This document shows positions 46,496 to 53,867 of a stretch of 64,000 nt of DNA, piece after piece (position 1 is the first letter of the stretch; each line of letters opens with the position of its first letter). This stretch comes from Pseudomonas citrullilanati (GTDB lineage Bacteria > Pseudomonadota > Gammaproteobacteria > Pseudomonadales > Pseudomonadaceae): positions 1-64,000 of the forward strand of contig NZ_JAUQOP010000029.1 of the NCBI RefSeq assembly GCF_030580855.1, read 5' to 3'. Under the pieces are notes generated by a model. It was not told the origin of the DNA. It saw only the letters and a program-made list of their open reading frames with translations, and ran no database searches. A program made the position numbers and the translations under genes.

Positions 46496-48115
46496 ATGCG
46501 CAGGCGGCTGGCCTGGTGCCTGTTGTGCTTGATTCCTGCGCTGGCGACAGCGCAGGACGAGCCGTTGCGCCTGGCCTTCGATGGCGAGTTGCTGCGGGTC
46601 AGCCAGGCACAGGTGCTGGATCGCCAACCGCTGCCCGACACCTTGCAGGCACCGTTGGGCAGCCTGTGGAAACTGTTTGTCTACGCCTGGCTGGTGGACA
46701 CCGATGCCCGCGAGCCGGCCTATGCCTGTCGCGGCGAATCGAAGGAAGAAGTCTATTGCTGCAGCGCCGGGCAGAGCATCGGTCGCGACCAGGCCCTGGT
46801 GAAGTCCTGCGGCTTGTACTTCGAGCCGCAGCGGCTCGGGCTTTCCGCCGCCCATTGGCGTGACTATTGGCAGTCGCGCCAGGCGCCGGCCTGGCTGCTG
46901 GACTTGCCGTCCCTGCAACCGCAAACCCAGGTGCCGGTCGCCGAACTGCTCAAGGCGCTGGCGACGCTGCCGGCCCAGGACCAGGCGCGCCGGGTGCTGC
47001 TGGACGTGGTGCTCAATGCGGCGGACGGGCGATTGGTGGGCGAGCTGGGCAGTCGCCTGCGGGTCAAGACCTGGAGCTGGCTGGGCGACCAGGGACCGGC
47101 GTCGCGCCAGGGCGGTTTTGCCGGTTGGCTGGTGGACGGCACGCCCGTCTGGGCCGGCGGCCGCGGCACCAGCCAACAGGTCCTGAAGGTCTATGGCGCG
47201 GGCTTGGCGGCGGCGCTGCCGTCACGCTGGCCGGCTGAAACCGGGCGCTGCGTGGAGGTGGGGCTGTTTGCCCGTTATCCGTTGCAGCGAGTGCTGTCCG
47301 GCGACCGCCCGGCCACGCCGGGTCAATTGCGGGGCGACTACCGGGTCGAGTTCGCCAACGGCAATCAGTTGGATATCCACAGCGACGGCGAGCTGTTCCT
47401 GACGTCCGGCAAGCTGGTGGCGCGACTGGATCGGGAGGAATACGTCGCCCGGGTCCTGCAACGCGAAGCCAAGGCCGAGCCCGCCGAAGCCGCCAAGGCA
47501 TTGGCCGTGGCGATCCGCACCTACCTGTTGCAGAACGCCCAGCGTCACGGCGATTGCTTGAGCATCGACGACAGCAGTCACCGCCAGCGGGTCGCGCCAC
47601 GGCCGGCGGCGCCGCAAACCCGGGCGATCGCAGCCTGGACCAGCGATCTGGTGCTGGCCGGTACCGATGTCACCTACCACTCGGACCAAGCCGGCCCGGA
47701 CAAGTTGTCCTGGCTGCAAGCCGTCGAGCAGGCCACCGCCGGCCAGCGCTACGACGCCATCCTGCTGCACGCCTACCCCCGCGCCAGCCTCAGCCGCTGG
47801 GACAATCCGGTGGCGTCCTGCGAGGCGCTGCCCGCCGCCCAGGACTGGTTGCTGAAACAGCGGCGGGGCTGGCGCACACGGCTGGAAAGTGAAGTTGGCT
47901 ACAACGAAATCGGCACGTTCGCCGTCTGCCGCGTCGCGTTCGGCCGGCCCTACGTCGATCGCGAGCGCCAGCGCATCTATGTGCGCGGCGTGCTGTCGCT
48001 GCAAGACCGCCTCGACCTGACACATGAATACCTGCACCTGGCCTTTGAAGCTCATCCCAATGGCCAGGACGAAGACTATATCGAAGGGCTCGCCCGTCAC
48101 CTCTTGCTGGAATAG
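46496..48115 (+). CDS. magE: DUF2300 exported protein with SxxK, SpoIID-like and HExxH signatures
   Basis: A 539-residue exported protein (signal peptide WCLLCLIPALATAQ), YfaQ-like. Three enzyme-like signatures stand out. GSLWKLFVYAWLVD near residue 50 is an SxxK serine resembling penicillin-binding proteins. EEYVARVLQREAKAEPAEAA followed by KALAVAIRTYLL (about 315-346) resembles the SpoIID/amidase-enhancer core. LTHEYLHLAFEAHPNGQDED near the end holds a HEYLH motif that could bind zinc. All are by-eye matches. The gene begins one base after the macroglobulin stop codon. It may act on peptidoglycan or on peptides trapped by the complex. Confidence 0.83.
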   Translation: MRRRLAWCLLCLIPALATAQDEPLRLAFDGELLRVSQAQVLDRQPLPDTLQAPLGSLWKLFVYAWLVDTDAREPAYACRGESKEEVYCCSAGQSIGRDQALVKSCGLYFEPQRLGLSAAHWRDYWQSRQAPAWLLDLPSLQPQTQVPVAELLKALATLPAQDQARRVLLDVVLNAADGRLVGELGSRLRVKTWSWLGDQGPASRQGGFAGWLVDGTPVWAGGRGTSQQVLKVYGAGLAAALPSRWPAETGRCVEVGLFARYPLQRVLSGDRPATPGQLRGDYRVEFANGNQLDIHSDGELFLTSGKLVARLDREEYVARVLQREAKAEPAEAAKALAVAIRTYLLQNAQRHGDCLSIDDSSHRQRVAPRPAAPQTRAIAAWTSDLVLAGTDVTYHSDQAGPDKLSWLQAVEQATAGQRYDAILLHAYPRASLSRWDNPVASCEALPAAQDWLLKQRRGWRTRLESEVGYNEIGTFAVCRVAFGRPYVDRERQRIYVRGVLSLQDRLDLTHEYLHLAFEAHPNGQDEDYIEGLARHLLLE

Positions 48116-48118
48116 ACC

Positions 48119-48964
48119 ATGACACTCCGTTATCCACAGGTCCTGCTGTTGCTTTGCGCCCTGACCGCGTTGCCATCGGCCAATGCCGCCGACCCCGTCA
48201 AGCTCGACACCCCGATCGGCGGCTGGCGCAGCGGTGCGCCGGGCGGCGAAGGCGAGAATTACAGCCAGGTCGTCAATTACCCGGCCTCGTCGGTCAATAC
48301 GCCCCAGGGGCAGGCTGCCACCGCACGCGTCACCGGCCAGATCAGCGCCACGCCCAAGGGTAACGGCGAGCCGGGCAAGCTCATCGTCAACGGCGTGAGC
48401 ATGCCGCTCAAACTCGATGAGGAAGGTCGCTTCGACCGGCCGTTCTCGTTCCCCAATGGCAGCAACAGCGTCGAAGTGCGCAGCCCCGACGGCCAGCACC
48501 GCCATCGCACGCAGTTCCTCCACACCAGTGGCGGCGCCAGCCCGGCCAAGCTGCGGGTGCTGTTGACCTGGGACAGCGACGGCACCGACCTGGACCTGCA
48601 CCTCGTCACCCCGGACGGCGCCCACATCTGGTACGGCGACCGCGTTGCCCCCAATGGCGCGGCCCTCGACATCGACGTCACCACCGGCTACGGCCCGGAA
48701 ATCTTCTCGATGCCCGCGCCGATCAAGGGCCAGTACCTGGTCTACGTGAATTACTACGGCGGTGGTTATCGCCAGGTCGCCGACGAGGATGAAGGCGAAG
48801 AGGGTGGGGAAAGCGGGGCGGATGAAGCGGTGCAAGCCCTGACCACCGCGCAAGTGACGGTGATCACCGAAGAAGGCACGCCGAACGAAAAGATGGAGAC
48901 GTTCGTGGTGCCGATGAGGGCGGTGGGCGAGCTGACGTTGGTCAAGAGCTTCAGTTATCCGTAA
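48119..48964 (+). CDS. magF: DUF2135 exported protein, last gene of alpha-2-macroglobulin operon
   Basis: A 281-residue YfaP-like paralogue of the first mag gene, with a signal peptide (LLLCALTALPSANA). It shares VNGVSMPLKLDEEGRFDRPF, SNSVEVRSPDGQ, VLLTWDSDGTDLDLHLVTPDGAHIWYGD and YLVYVNYYGGG, and has a Glu/Asp-rich insertion (DEDEGEEGGESGADEA) absent from the paralogue. The DxDxHLVTPDG-type stretch is a VWA-like acidic strand that may bind metal. It starts three bases after the DUF2300 stop. Confidence 0.86.
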   Translation: MTLRYPQVLLLLCALTALPSANAADPVKLDTPIGGWRSGAPGGEGENYSQVVNYPASSVNTPQGQAATARVTGQISATPKGNGEPGKLIVNGVSMPLKLDEEGRFDRPFSFPNGSNSVEVRSPDGQHRHRTQFLHTSGGASPAKLRVLLTWDSDGTDLDLHLVTPDGAHIWYGDRVAPNGAALDIDVTTGYGPEIFSMPAPIKGQYLVYVNYYGGGYRQVADEDEGEEGGESGADEAVQALTTAQVTVITEEGTPNEKMETFVVPMRAVGELTLVKSFSYP

Positions 48965-49082
48965 GGCCGCGGGCCTGGAGGTGCGGCTTCGCAGCCCAGC
49001 GGGAGCAAGCGCCCTCGCCACGATGATGGCCGGGCTGGGTAGATCATTTGTGGTAGGCCATTTCGGAAATTGATCAAAACCC

Positions 49083-49171
49083 TGTGGGAGCGAGCCTGCT
49101 CGCGAAGGGGCCCTTCCAGACACCATCGATGATGACTGACCACCGCTATCGCGAGCAGGCTCGCTCCCACA
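49083..49171. repeat. REP pair (family A)
   Basis: Inverted copies TGTGGGAGCGAGCCTGCTCG and complement between the mag and yjf operons. A worn family B copy (GCTTCGCAGCCCAGCGGGAG...) lies at about 48982-49022. Confidence 0.9.
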
Positions 49172-49197
49172 GGTTCATCCGTTGCACCAAAAAAAAT

Positions 49198-49209
49198 CTC
49201 ACGCGTGAG
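49198..49209. promoter_or_regulatory. operator copy 1, perfect palindrome
   Basis: CTCACGCGTGAG, a 12-base perfect palindrome directly upstream of the yjf -35. Confidence 0.7.
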
Positions 49210-49212
49210 CTA

Positions 49213-49241
49213 TTGAGCGTTGTGAGAGTTACCTGTAGTGT
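49213..49241 (+). promoter_or_regulatory. candidate sigma-70 promoter of yjf operon
   Basis: TTGAGC and TAGTGT are spaced 17 bases apart and enclosed exactly between two identical palindromes. The spacer carries a half-site-like GTGAGAG. Confidence 0.55.
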
Positions 49242-49243
49242 TT

Positions 49244-49255
49244 CTCACGCGTGAG
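49244..49255. promoter_or_regulatory. operator copy 2, perfect palindrome
   Basis: A second CTCACGCGTGAG, 46 bases centre to centre from the first and over the expected transcription start. A dimeric repressor bound at both would block the promoter. Confidence 0.7.
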
Positions 49256-49278
49256 TTTTTCACAGTGGGGTCAGTACC

Positions 49279-49944
49279 ATGCCAGACAGCTCTCCAGCAG
49301 AACCGGCGAGCCGCGACGCTGAGCGCTCCAAGCCTGCCGCGAAGAAACCCTCGAGCTTCTACATGAAGCAGATGCGTGCGGGCCTGAGTGCCGCCGGGTA
49401 TGTGAAACACGAAACTTGGGTGCTTCCTGAAAACCGGAGCCTGCTCAAGCAGATGGAGAAACAGCTACGCCAGCCGATTCTGGCCGGTTCAATCATGTCG
49501 GAGGATTACATGAGCGCAGGTAACAACTGGAACATCGATCGCCTCTACAGCGCCTTGCAGGCACTGGACGAAGTGGTTGCCAACGAAATCACCCTCTCCC
49601 TCGTCCAGGGCTCCGAGTCCAGCATCAAGCTGGAGATGAACGACTTTGGCGGCCTGCCTATCTACATCGCGGTGGTGGGCGACCAGATCATCGTCGATAC
49701 CGTCCTGGTGGACATCGAGTCGATCAACGACGTGCCGGCCTTCAACGACGCGGTCCTGCGCAGCCGGGAGATGTTCCCGCTGTCCTCGATCGGCATCGAG
49801 ACCATGCCCAACGGGCAGGTCGTCTACAACATGTTCGGTGCGTTGAGCGCGGGGTCCAACCTGACCAACGTCGTCACCGAGGTCAAGACCCTGGTCGACA
49901 ACGTCCAGCGTGCCAGCGAAGCCTTCGAACGCTTCTTCATCTAA
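49279..49944 (+). CDS. yjfI: YjfI/DUF2170 protein with N-terminal extension
   Basis: A 221-residue protein. The C-terminal ~150 residues (from about 74) are the DUF2170/YjfI domain, ending VKTLVDNVQRASEAFERFF. The first ~70 residues are an addition relative to the short E. coli protein: a disordered Pro/Ala/Lys stretch, then FYMKQMRAGLSAAGYVKHETWVLPEN... followed by basic helices. That pattern (helix-GLxxAGY-strand-helix) recalls ribbon-helix-helix antitoxin N-termini. It may therefore bind the palindromes just upstream, which is inference. First gene of the yjf group; the ribosome-binding site is GTGGGG. Confidence 0.85.
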   Translation: MPDSSPAEPASRDAERSKPAAKKPSSFYMKQMRAGLSAAGYVKHETWVLPENRSLLKQMEKQLRQPILAGSIMSEDYMSAGNNWNIDRLYSALQALDEVVANEITLSLVQGSESSIKLEMNDFGGLPIYIAVVGDQIIVDTVLVDIESINDVPAFNDAVLRSREMFPLSSIGIETMPNGQVVYNMFGALSAGSNLTNVVTEVKTLVDNVQRASEAFERFFI

Positions 49945-49965
49945 TTCGCCGACAGGAACCATCCA

Positions 49966-50664
49966 ATGACTCAGTCCATCTGGAGCAAATTGTTCACCGC
50001 GCTGCGTGGCGGTGCCAACGAAGTCGGCGAATCGATCGTCGATCAACAGGCCTTGCGCATCCTCGACCAGGAAATCCGCGACGCCGACACCGCGCTGGCC
50101 AACGCCCGGCGCGAGCTGGTCACCATCATGGCCAAGCACAAGCTGTCGACCGACCGTGTCGGCGAATACAACGCCAAGATCAAGGACCTGGAATCCAAGG
50201 CCCTGGCCGCGATCCAGGCCAACCGCGAAGACCTGGCGCTGGAAGTGGCCGAGGCCATCTCGACCCTGACCAGCGAACTGGAAGTCGAGCAGAAGCAGGC
50301 GACCGAATTCGGTGGCTACGCCGAGAACATGCGCAAGGACATCACCAAGGCCGAGAGCCGGATCAAGAGCCTGCGCCAGCAAGTGGACATGGCCAAGGCT
50401 CGCGAAAGCGTGCAGAAGGCCCAGGTCAGCGCGTCCATCGCCAGCGGTGGCGCCAATGGCAAGCTGGAAACCGCCGTCGGTACGCTGAACCGCCTGCAAG
50501 CCAAGCAACAGCAGCGGGCGGCAGAGCTGCAGGCCCAGGACGAACTGGCCGACGCCTCCAGCGGCACCGACCTTGAGCGCAAGCTTCGCGAAGCCGGCAT
50601 CACGCCGAACGAGGGTAGCGCCAACGCGATCCTGGAACGGCTGAAGAAAAAATCGGCTGAGTGA
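49966..50664 (+). CDS. yjfJ: PspA/IM30 family protein (YjfJ)
   Basis: A 232-residue ESCRT-III-like coiled-coil protein. It has the amphipathic N-terminus IWSKLFTALRGGANEVGES, the long heptad-rich helix hairpin (about 25-190) with DQEIRDADTALANARRELVTIMA, and a C-terminal short helix. PspA proteins bind stressed inner membrane and stabilise it. No pspF or pspBC lies here, so this is the YjfJ branch. It lies 21 bases after yjfI. Confidence 0.92.
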   Translation: MTQSIWSKLFTALRGGANEVGESIVDQQALRILDQEIRDADTALANARRELVTIMAKHKLSTDRVGEYNAKIKDLESKALAAIQANREDLALEVAEAISTLTSELEVEQKQATEFGGYAENMRKDITKAESRIKSLRQQVDMAKARESVQKAQVSASIASGGANGKLETAVGTLNRLQAKQQQRAAELQAQDELADASSGTDLERKLREAGITPNEGSANAILERLKKKSAE

Positions 50665-50701
50665 TCTGCTCAGGCTGATCAAATCAGCCAGGCACAGATC
50701 C

Positions 50702-50834
50702 TGTGGCGAGGGGATTTATCCCCGCTGGGCTGCGAAGCAGCCCCAATAGCAGCGAGCTAACCCAATTGACACACCGAGGTGTCAGGTTTCAGGGTGCGCT
50801 TCGCGCCCCAGCGGGGATAAATCCCCTCGCCACA
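50702..50834. repeat. family B palindromic repeat pair inside yjf operon
   Basis: Inverted family B copies (TGTGGCGAGGGGATTTATCC and complement) fill the 344-base gap between yjfJ and the channel gene. The rest of the gap, 50835-51008, shows no element I recognise; a separate promoter for the channel gene is possible. Confidence 0.88.
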
Positions 50835-51008
50835 GGGTTTGTGTCTGGCTTCAAGTTGTGTGCTGTTTCCTGGCAACTCCAGGATTTATTGTCACCCAAG
50901 TACTGTTTTCCATGCCCCGCAGCAGGTTTAATGCTGCCCGGTAACCGCGCGAAAGCCCCCAGCGCGATGACGTCGCCAGGAACCAAGCCCCACGGAGTCA
51001 GGGACACG

Positions 51009-52043
51009 ATGTCGATTTTCCTCTTGTTGCGCGCCTACGCGTCGTCCTTCTTCCACCGCTTCGGCTGGGCCGGACTGGTCATCGCCCTGGGCGTGCACCT
51101 CGCCACGGCCTGGATCGGCCTGGTGCTCTTGGGCGAGCAACACCTCATCGCCGCCGCCACGTTTATCTACTTCTATCTCACCACCACGCTCACCGTCGGC
51201 TATGGCGACCTGTTGCCACAGACATCCGCCGGGCGAATTTTCGTGGCGGCCTGGATCATGCTCGGCGGCATTGCGCTGCTCACGGCAGCCATCGGCAAGA
51301 CCACCAGCAGCGTCATTGATGTATGGAGAAAAGGCATGAAGGGCAAGGGCGATTACACCGGTACGGTCGGGCACACGGTGCTCATCGGTTGGGAAGGGGC
51401 CTCCAGCGAGCGGGTCATCGAGTTGCTGTTGCAGGACGAAACGTCCAACGACAACCTGATCGTCATCTGCGATTGCGACCTCGAAGAAAACCCCATGCCC
51501 GGCCAGGCGGCGTTCATCAAGGGTGAGAGCCTGTCCTCCGTCGCGCTGTTGCGGCGCGCCGGCGTGCCCGGTGCCGAGCGTGTCCTGGTGCGGACCCACT
51601 CTGACGACCTGACCCTCGCCACCGTGCTGGCGGTCAACCAACTGGGCCCGGCCGGGCATGTGGTCGCTCACTTCAACGACAGCGAAATCGCCGCCCTCGC
51701 CAGCGCCTACGCGCCGAGCCTGGAATGCACGTCGAGCATGGCGATCGAGATGCTGGTGCGCGCCTCCCAGGATCCGGGCTCCTCGGTGATCATCAATGAG
51801 CTGCTGTGCGTGGGCCAAGGCGCCACCCAGTACCTGATGAAGCTGCCCGAACGCTTTGAAGCCACCTTTGGCGAGCTGTACACGCGGATGAAAGAGCAAC
51901 ATAACGCTACGCTGATCGGTTATCGCGCCATCGGTGCCCAGCACCCGTCGATCAACCCGCCGGGCACCACGCGCGTCGAGGGCGGCGAACTCTTCTACAT
52001 TGCCTCCACACGTCTCAAGGACATCTCCAATGGGATGGTTTAA
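51009..52043 (+). CDS. 2-TM potassium channel with RCK/TrkA-N domain
   Basis: A 344-residue channel subunit. TM1 (WAGLVIALGVHLATAWIGLVLL) is followed by a pore helix and the selectivity filter TVGYGD in TLTVGYGDLLP, then TM2 (IFVAAWIMLGGIALLTAAIG). A cytoplasmic RCK-type Rossmann domain follows (HTVLIGWEGASSERVIELLL, then VICDCDLEE), with a C-terminal lobe. The ATG at 51009 is preceded by GGAGTCAGGGA; longer forms start inside a repeat. It lies in the yjf cluster and overlaps yjfK by 14 bases. Membrane-potential control during stress is a reasonable inference. Confidence 0.88.
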   Translation: MSIFLLLRAYASSFFHRFGWAGLVIALGVHLATAWIGLVLLGEQHLIAAATFIYFYLTTTLTVGYGDLLPQTSAGRIFVAAWIMLGGIALLTAAIGKTTSSVIDVWRKGMKGKGDYTGTVGHTVLIGWEGASSERVIELLLQDETSNDNLIVICDCDLEENPMPGQAAFIKGESLSSVALLRRAGVPGAERVLVRTHSDDLTLATVLAVNQLGPAGHVVAHFNDSEIAALASAYAPSLECTSSMAIEMLVRASQDPGSSVIINELLCVGQGATQYLMKLPERFEATFGELYTRMKEQHNATLIGYRAIGAQHPSINPPGTTRVEGGELFYIASTRLKDISNGMV

Positions 52044-52695
52044 ACAGTTGATGGGGCTCGAAGCCCCTAACGCAAAGAACAGCCCTGCCGGTGCGAGCCT
52101 GCCGGCCAACGGGCCGCTGGGCCTGGCCTCCGGCAAGGGCGTCATGTTCGACAGTTCGCTGAAGTTGCTGCTCGACGGCAACAGCGCCGTGATCATCCCC
52201 GGCTCGCAGGAAATCTGGAGCATGGGCGTCGTCGACCTGGGCCAGTCCAACTGGCTGGCGCGCTTCTACATGAACGACGAGGACTACTGGCTGCAAGTGC
52301 ACACCAGTGGCGCGGTGGACGGGCAGGTCGAATCGGTGATCCTGTTCAACTACCTGAGCTACGTCACCGTCAGCAGCGAAGCGGAACTGCGCCGGCTGGC
52401 CGGCCCCCAGAGCTCGATCGGCCTGCCGACCTACACCCATGACGGCGTCGAATACACCCGCGGATGGGGCACCGAGGACGGCCAGACCGAACTGGTGGGG
52501 TTGAGCGAGCGCGTGAGCAATCCGCAAGAGTCCTACACCGTCGAGCACCGTTCGATGCTGTACGCCCGCGACACCGGCCTGACGGATCGTCGCGAGTTCC
52601 TGCTGTTCTCCGTCGAGGAGGACGCCGAAGGAACGGTCAGCCTGAGTACTTCGCTGGGCATCTCGCTGTACACCACCGACCTGCACACCATTTGA
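52030..52695 (+). CDS. yjfK: DUF2491 protein YjfK
   Basis: A 221-residue soluble protein of the DUF2491/YjfK family. After MGWFKQLMGLEAPN comes a beta-rich domain with GSQEIWSMGVVDLGQSNWLARFYMNDEDYWLQV and the C-terminal TSLGISLYTTDLHTI. No catalytic motif is visible. It overlaps the channel gene, so it is translated with it, and is followed by yjfL after 15 bases. Confidence 0.87.
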   Translation: MGWFKQLMGLEAPNAKNSPAGASLPANGPLGLASGKGVMFDSSLKLLLDGNSAVIIPGSQEIWSMGVVDLGQSNWLARFYMNDEDYWLQVHTSGAVDGQVESVILFNYLSYVTVSSEAELRRLAGPQSSIGLPTYTHDGVEYTRGWGTEDGQTELVGLSERVSNPQESYTVEHRSMLYARDTGLTDRREFLLFSVEEDAEGTVSLSTSLGISLYTTDLHTI

Positions 52696-52710
52696 ATAAG
52701 GAACACGTCC

Positions 52711-53139
52711 ATGTTTGAAGCACTCTCCATTTCTCTGAACAAGGCCGCCGTGTTCGGCTTCGTTCTGTACATCCTCGGCGCCGCCGTGTTGTTCGCGCTG
52801 TTCCAGTTCATCTACATCCACGTCACCCCGCACAAGGAATTCGAACTGATCCGTTCGGGCAACGTGGCCGCCGCCATCGCCCTGGGCGGCGCGATCATCG
52901 GCTTCGCCATCCCGGCCAGCAACGTGATTGCCTACTCGGTCAGCCTGCTGGACTTCGTCGTGTGGGCGGTGATCGCCGCGGTCGTCCAGTTGCTGGCCTT
53001 CCTGGTGACCAGCCTGGTGCTCAGGGGCGCTTCGGCGCGCATCCAGCAGGGTGAAATCGCCGCGGGTATCTACATCGCGGCGGTGGCCATCGGCGTCGGC
53101 ATGTTGAACGCCGCGTGCATGACGCCTTCCCCGAACTGA
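52711..53139 (+). CDS. yjfL: DUF350 membrane protein YjfL
   Basis: A 142-residue inner-membrane protein with four spans: VFGFVLYILGAAVLFALFQ, AAAIALGGAIIGFAIPAS, LLDFVVWAVIAAVVQLLAF and AAGIYIAAVAIGVGMLNAA. This repeats the two-span DUF350 unit twice. It is a standard member of the yjf gene set. The function is unknown; proximity to PspA suggests membrane stress. Confidence 0.9.
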   Translation: MFEALSISLNKAAVFGFVLYILGAAVLFALFQFIYIHVTPHKEFELIRSGNVAAAIALGGAIIGFAIPASNVIAYSVSLLDFVVWAVIAAVVQLLAFLVTSLVLRGASARIQQGEIAAGIYIAAVAIGVGMLNAACMTPSPN

Positions 53140-53157
53140 TCGCGCCAGGAGACCCCG

Positions 53158-53856
53158 ATGAAACGAAGCAAGTACGTTCAGCTTTCGCTGGCCGCGTCGG
53201 TCGCCATGGCGATCTCCGGTTGCGGGCCCACGGAAAAAACCTATCAGTTGCAGAAAAAGTACAACTTCCAGTCGGTGCAGCAATGCGTCGATGAAAAGCT
53301 GCCGGTGGATGTCTGCTCCGACGCGTTCATGAACGCCATGGCCGAGCATCGCCGCATTGCGCCGGTGTACGACAACCGCGCCGATTGTGATGCCGACTTC
53401 GTCGCCGACTGGTGCCAGCTGGACTCCAACGGCAAGTTCATCCCCAAGCTGGGCGGTTTCGAGTTGAGCGCCGATGGCGAGGTCACGCAATCCCAGGTGG
53501 ATGCGGCCAGGGCCCAATTGCCGGCCTCGGAAGCGAACAGCGGTGGCTCGGGCTTCAGCAACCTGCTCACCGGCCTGCTGATCGGCAACATGCTGAGCAG
53601 CAACCGCAACAGCTACTACTCCGAACCGGTTTACCGCTACCGCGACGATCGTGGCGACTACGGGTCCTCGACCCTGGCCCAGCGGGTGTCGAAAGGCTCG
53701 ACCTTCACCAAGTCCAACCAGGCGCGCTACGGCAGCTACACCGATTCGATCCGCAACAGCAAGCCGATTTCCGTGGCCTCATCCACCTCCCGTGGCGGCT
53801 TCGGCAGCAAGGCCAGCGCCCGCAGCGGTTGGGGCGGTTCGAGTTCCGGCGGCTGA
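53158..53856 (+). CDS. yjfM: DUF1190 lipoprotein YjfM
   Basis: A 232-residue lipoprotein. The signal peptide ends at the lipobox AISGC (Cys22). Conserved cysteines lie in QQCVDEKLPVDVCSDAF and RADCDADFVADWCQLDS, which could form two disulfides. A Gly/Ser-rich C-terminus (SSTSRGGFGSKASARSGWGG) looks disordered. It belongs to DUF1190. The codon after Cys22 is Gly, which does not suggest inner-membrane retention, so an outer-membrane site is likely. Confidence 0.88.
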   Translation: MKRSKYVQLSLAASVAMAISGCGPTEKTYQLQKKYNFQSVQQCVDEKLPVDVCSDAFMNAMAEHRRIAPVYDNRADCDADFVADWCQLDSNGKFIPKLGGFELSADGEVTQSQVDAARAQLPASEANSGGSGFSNLLTGLLIGNMLSSNRNSYYSEPVYRYRDDRGDYGSSTLAQRVSKGSTFTKSNQARYGSYTDSIRNSKPISVASSTSRGGFGSKASARSGWGGSSSGG

Positions 53857-53867
53857 GGGCGAGGGCC

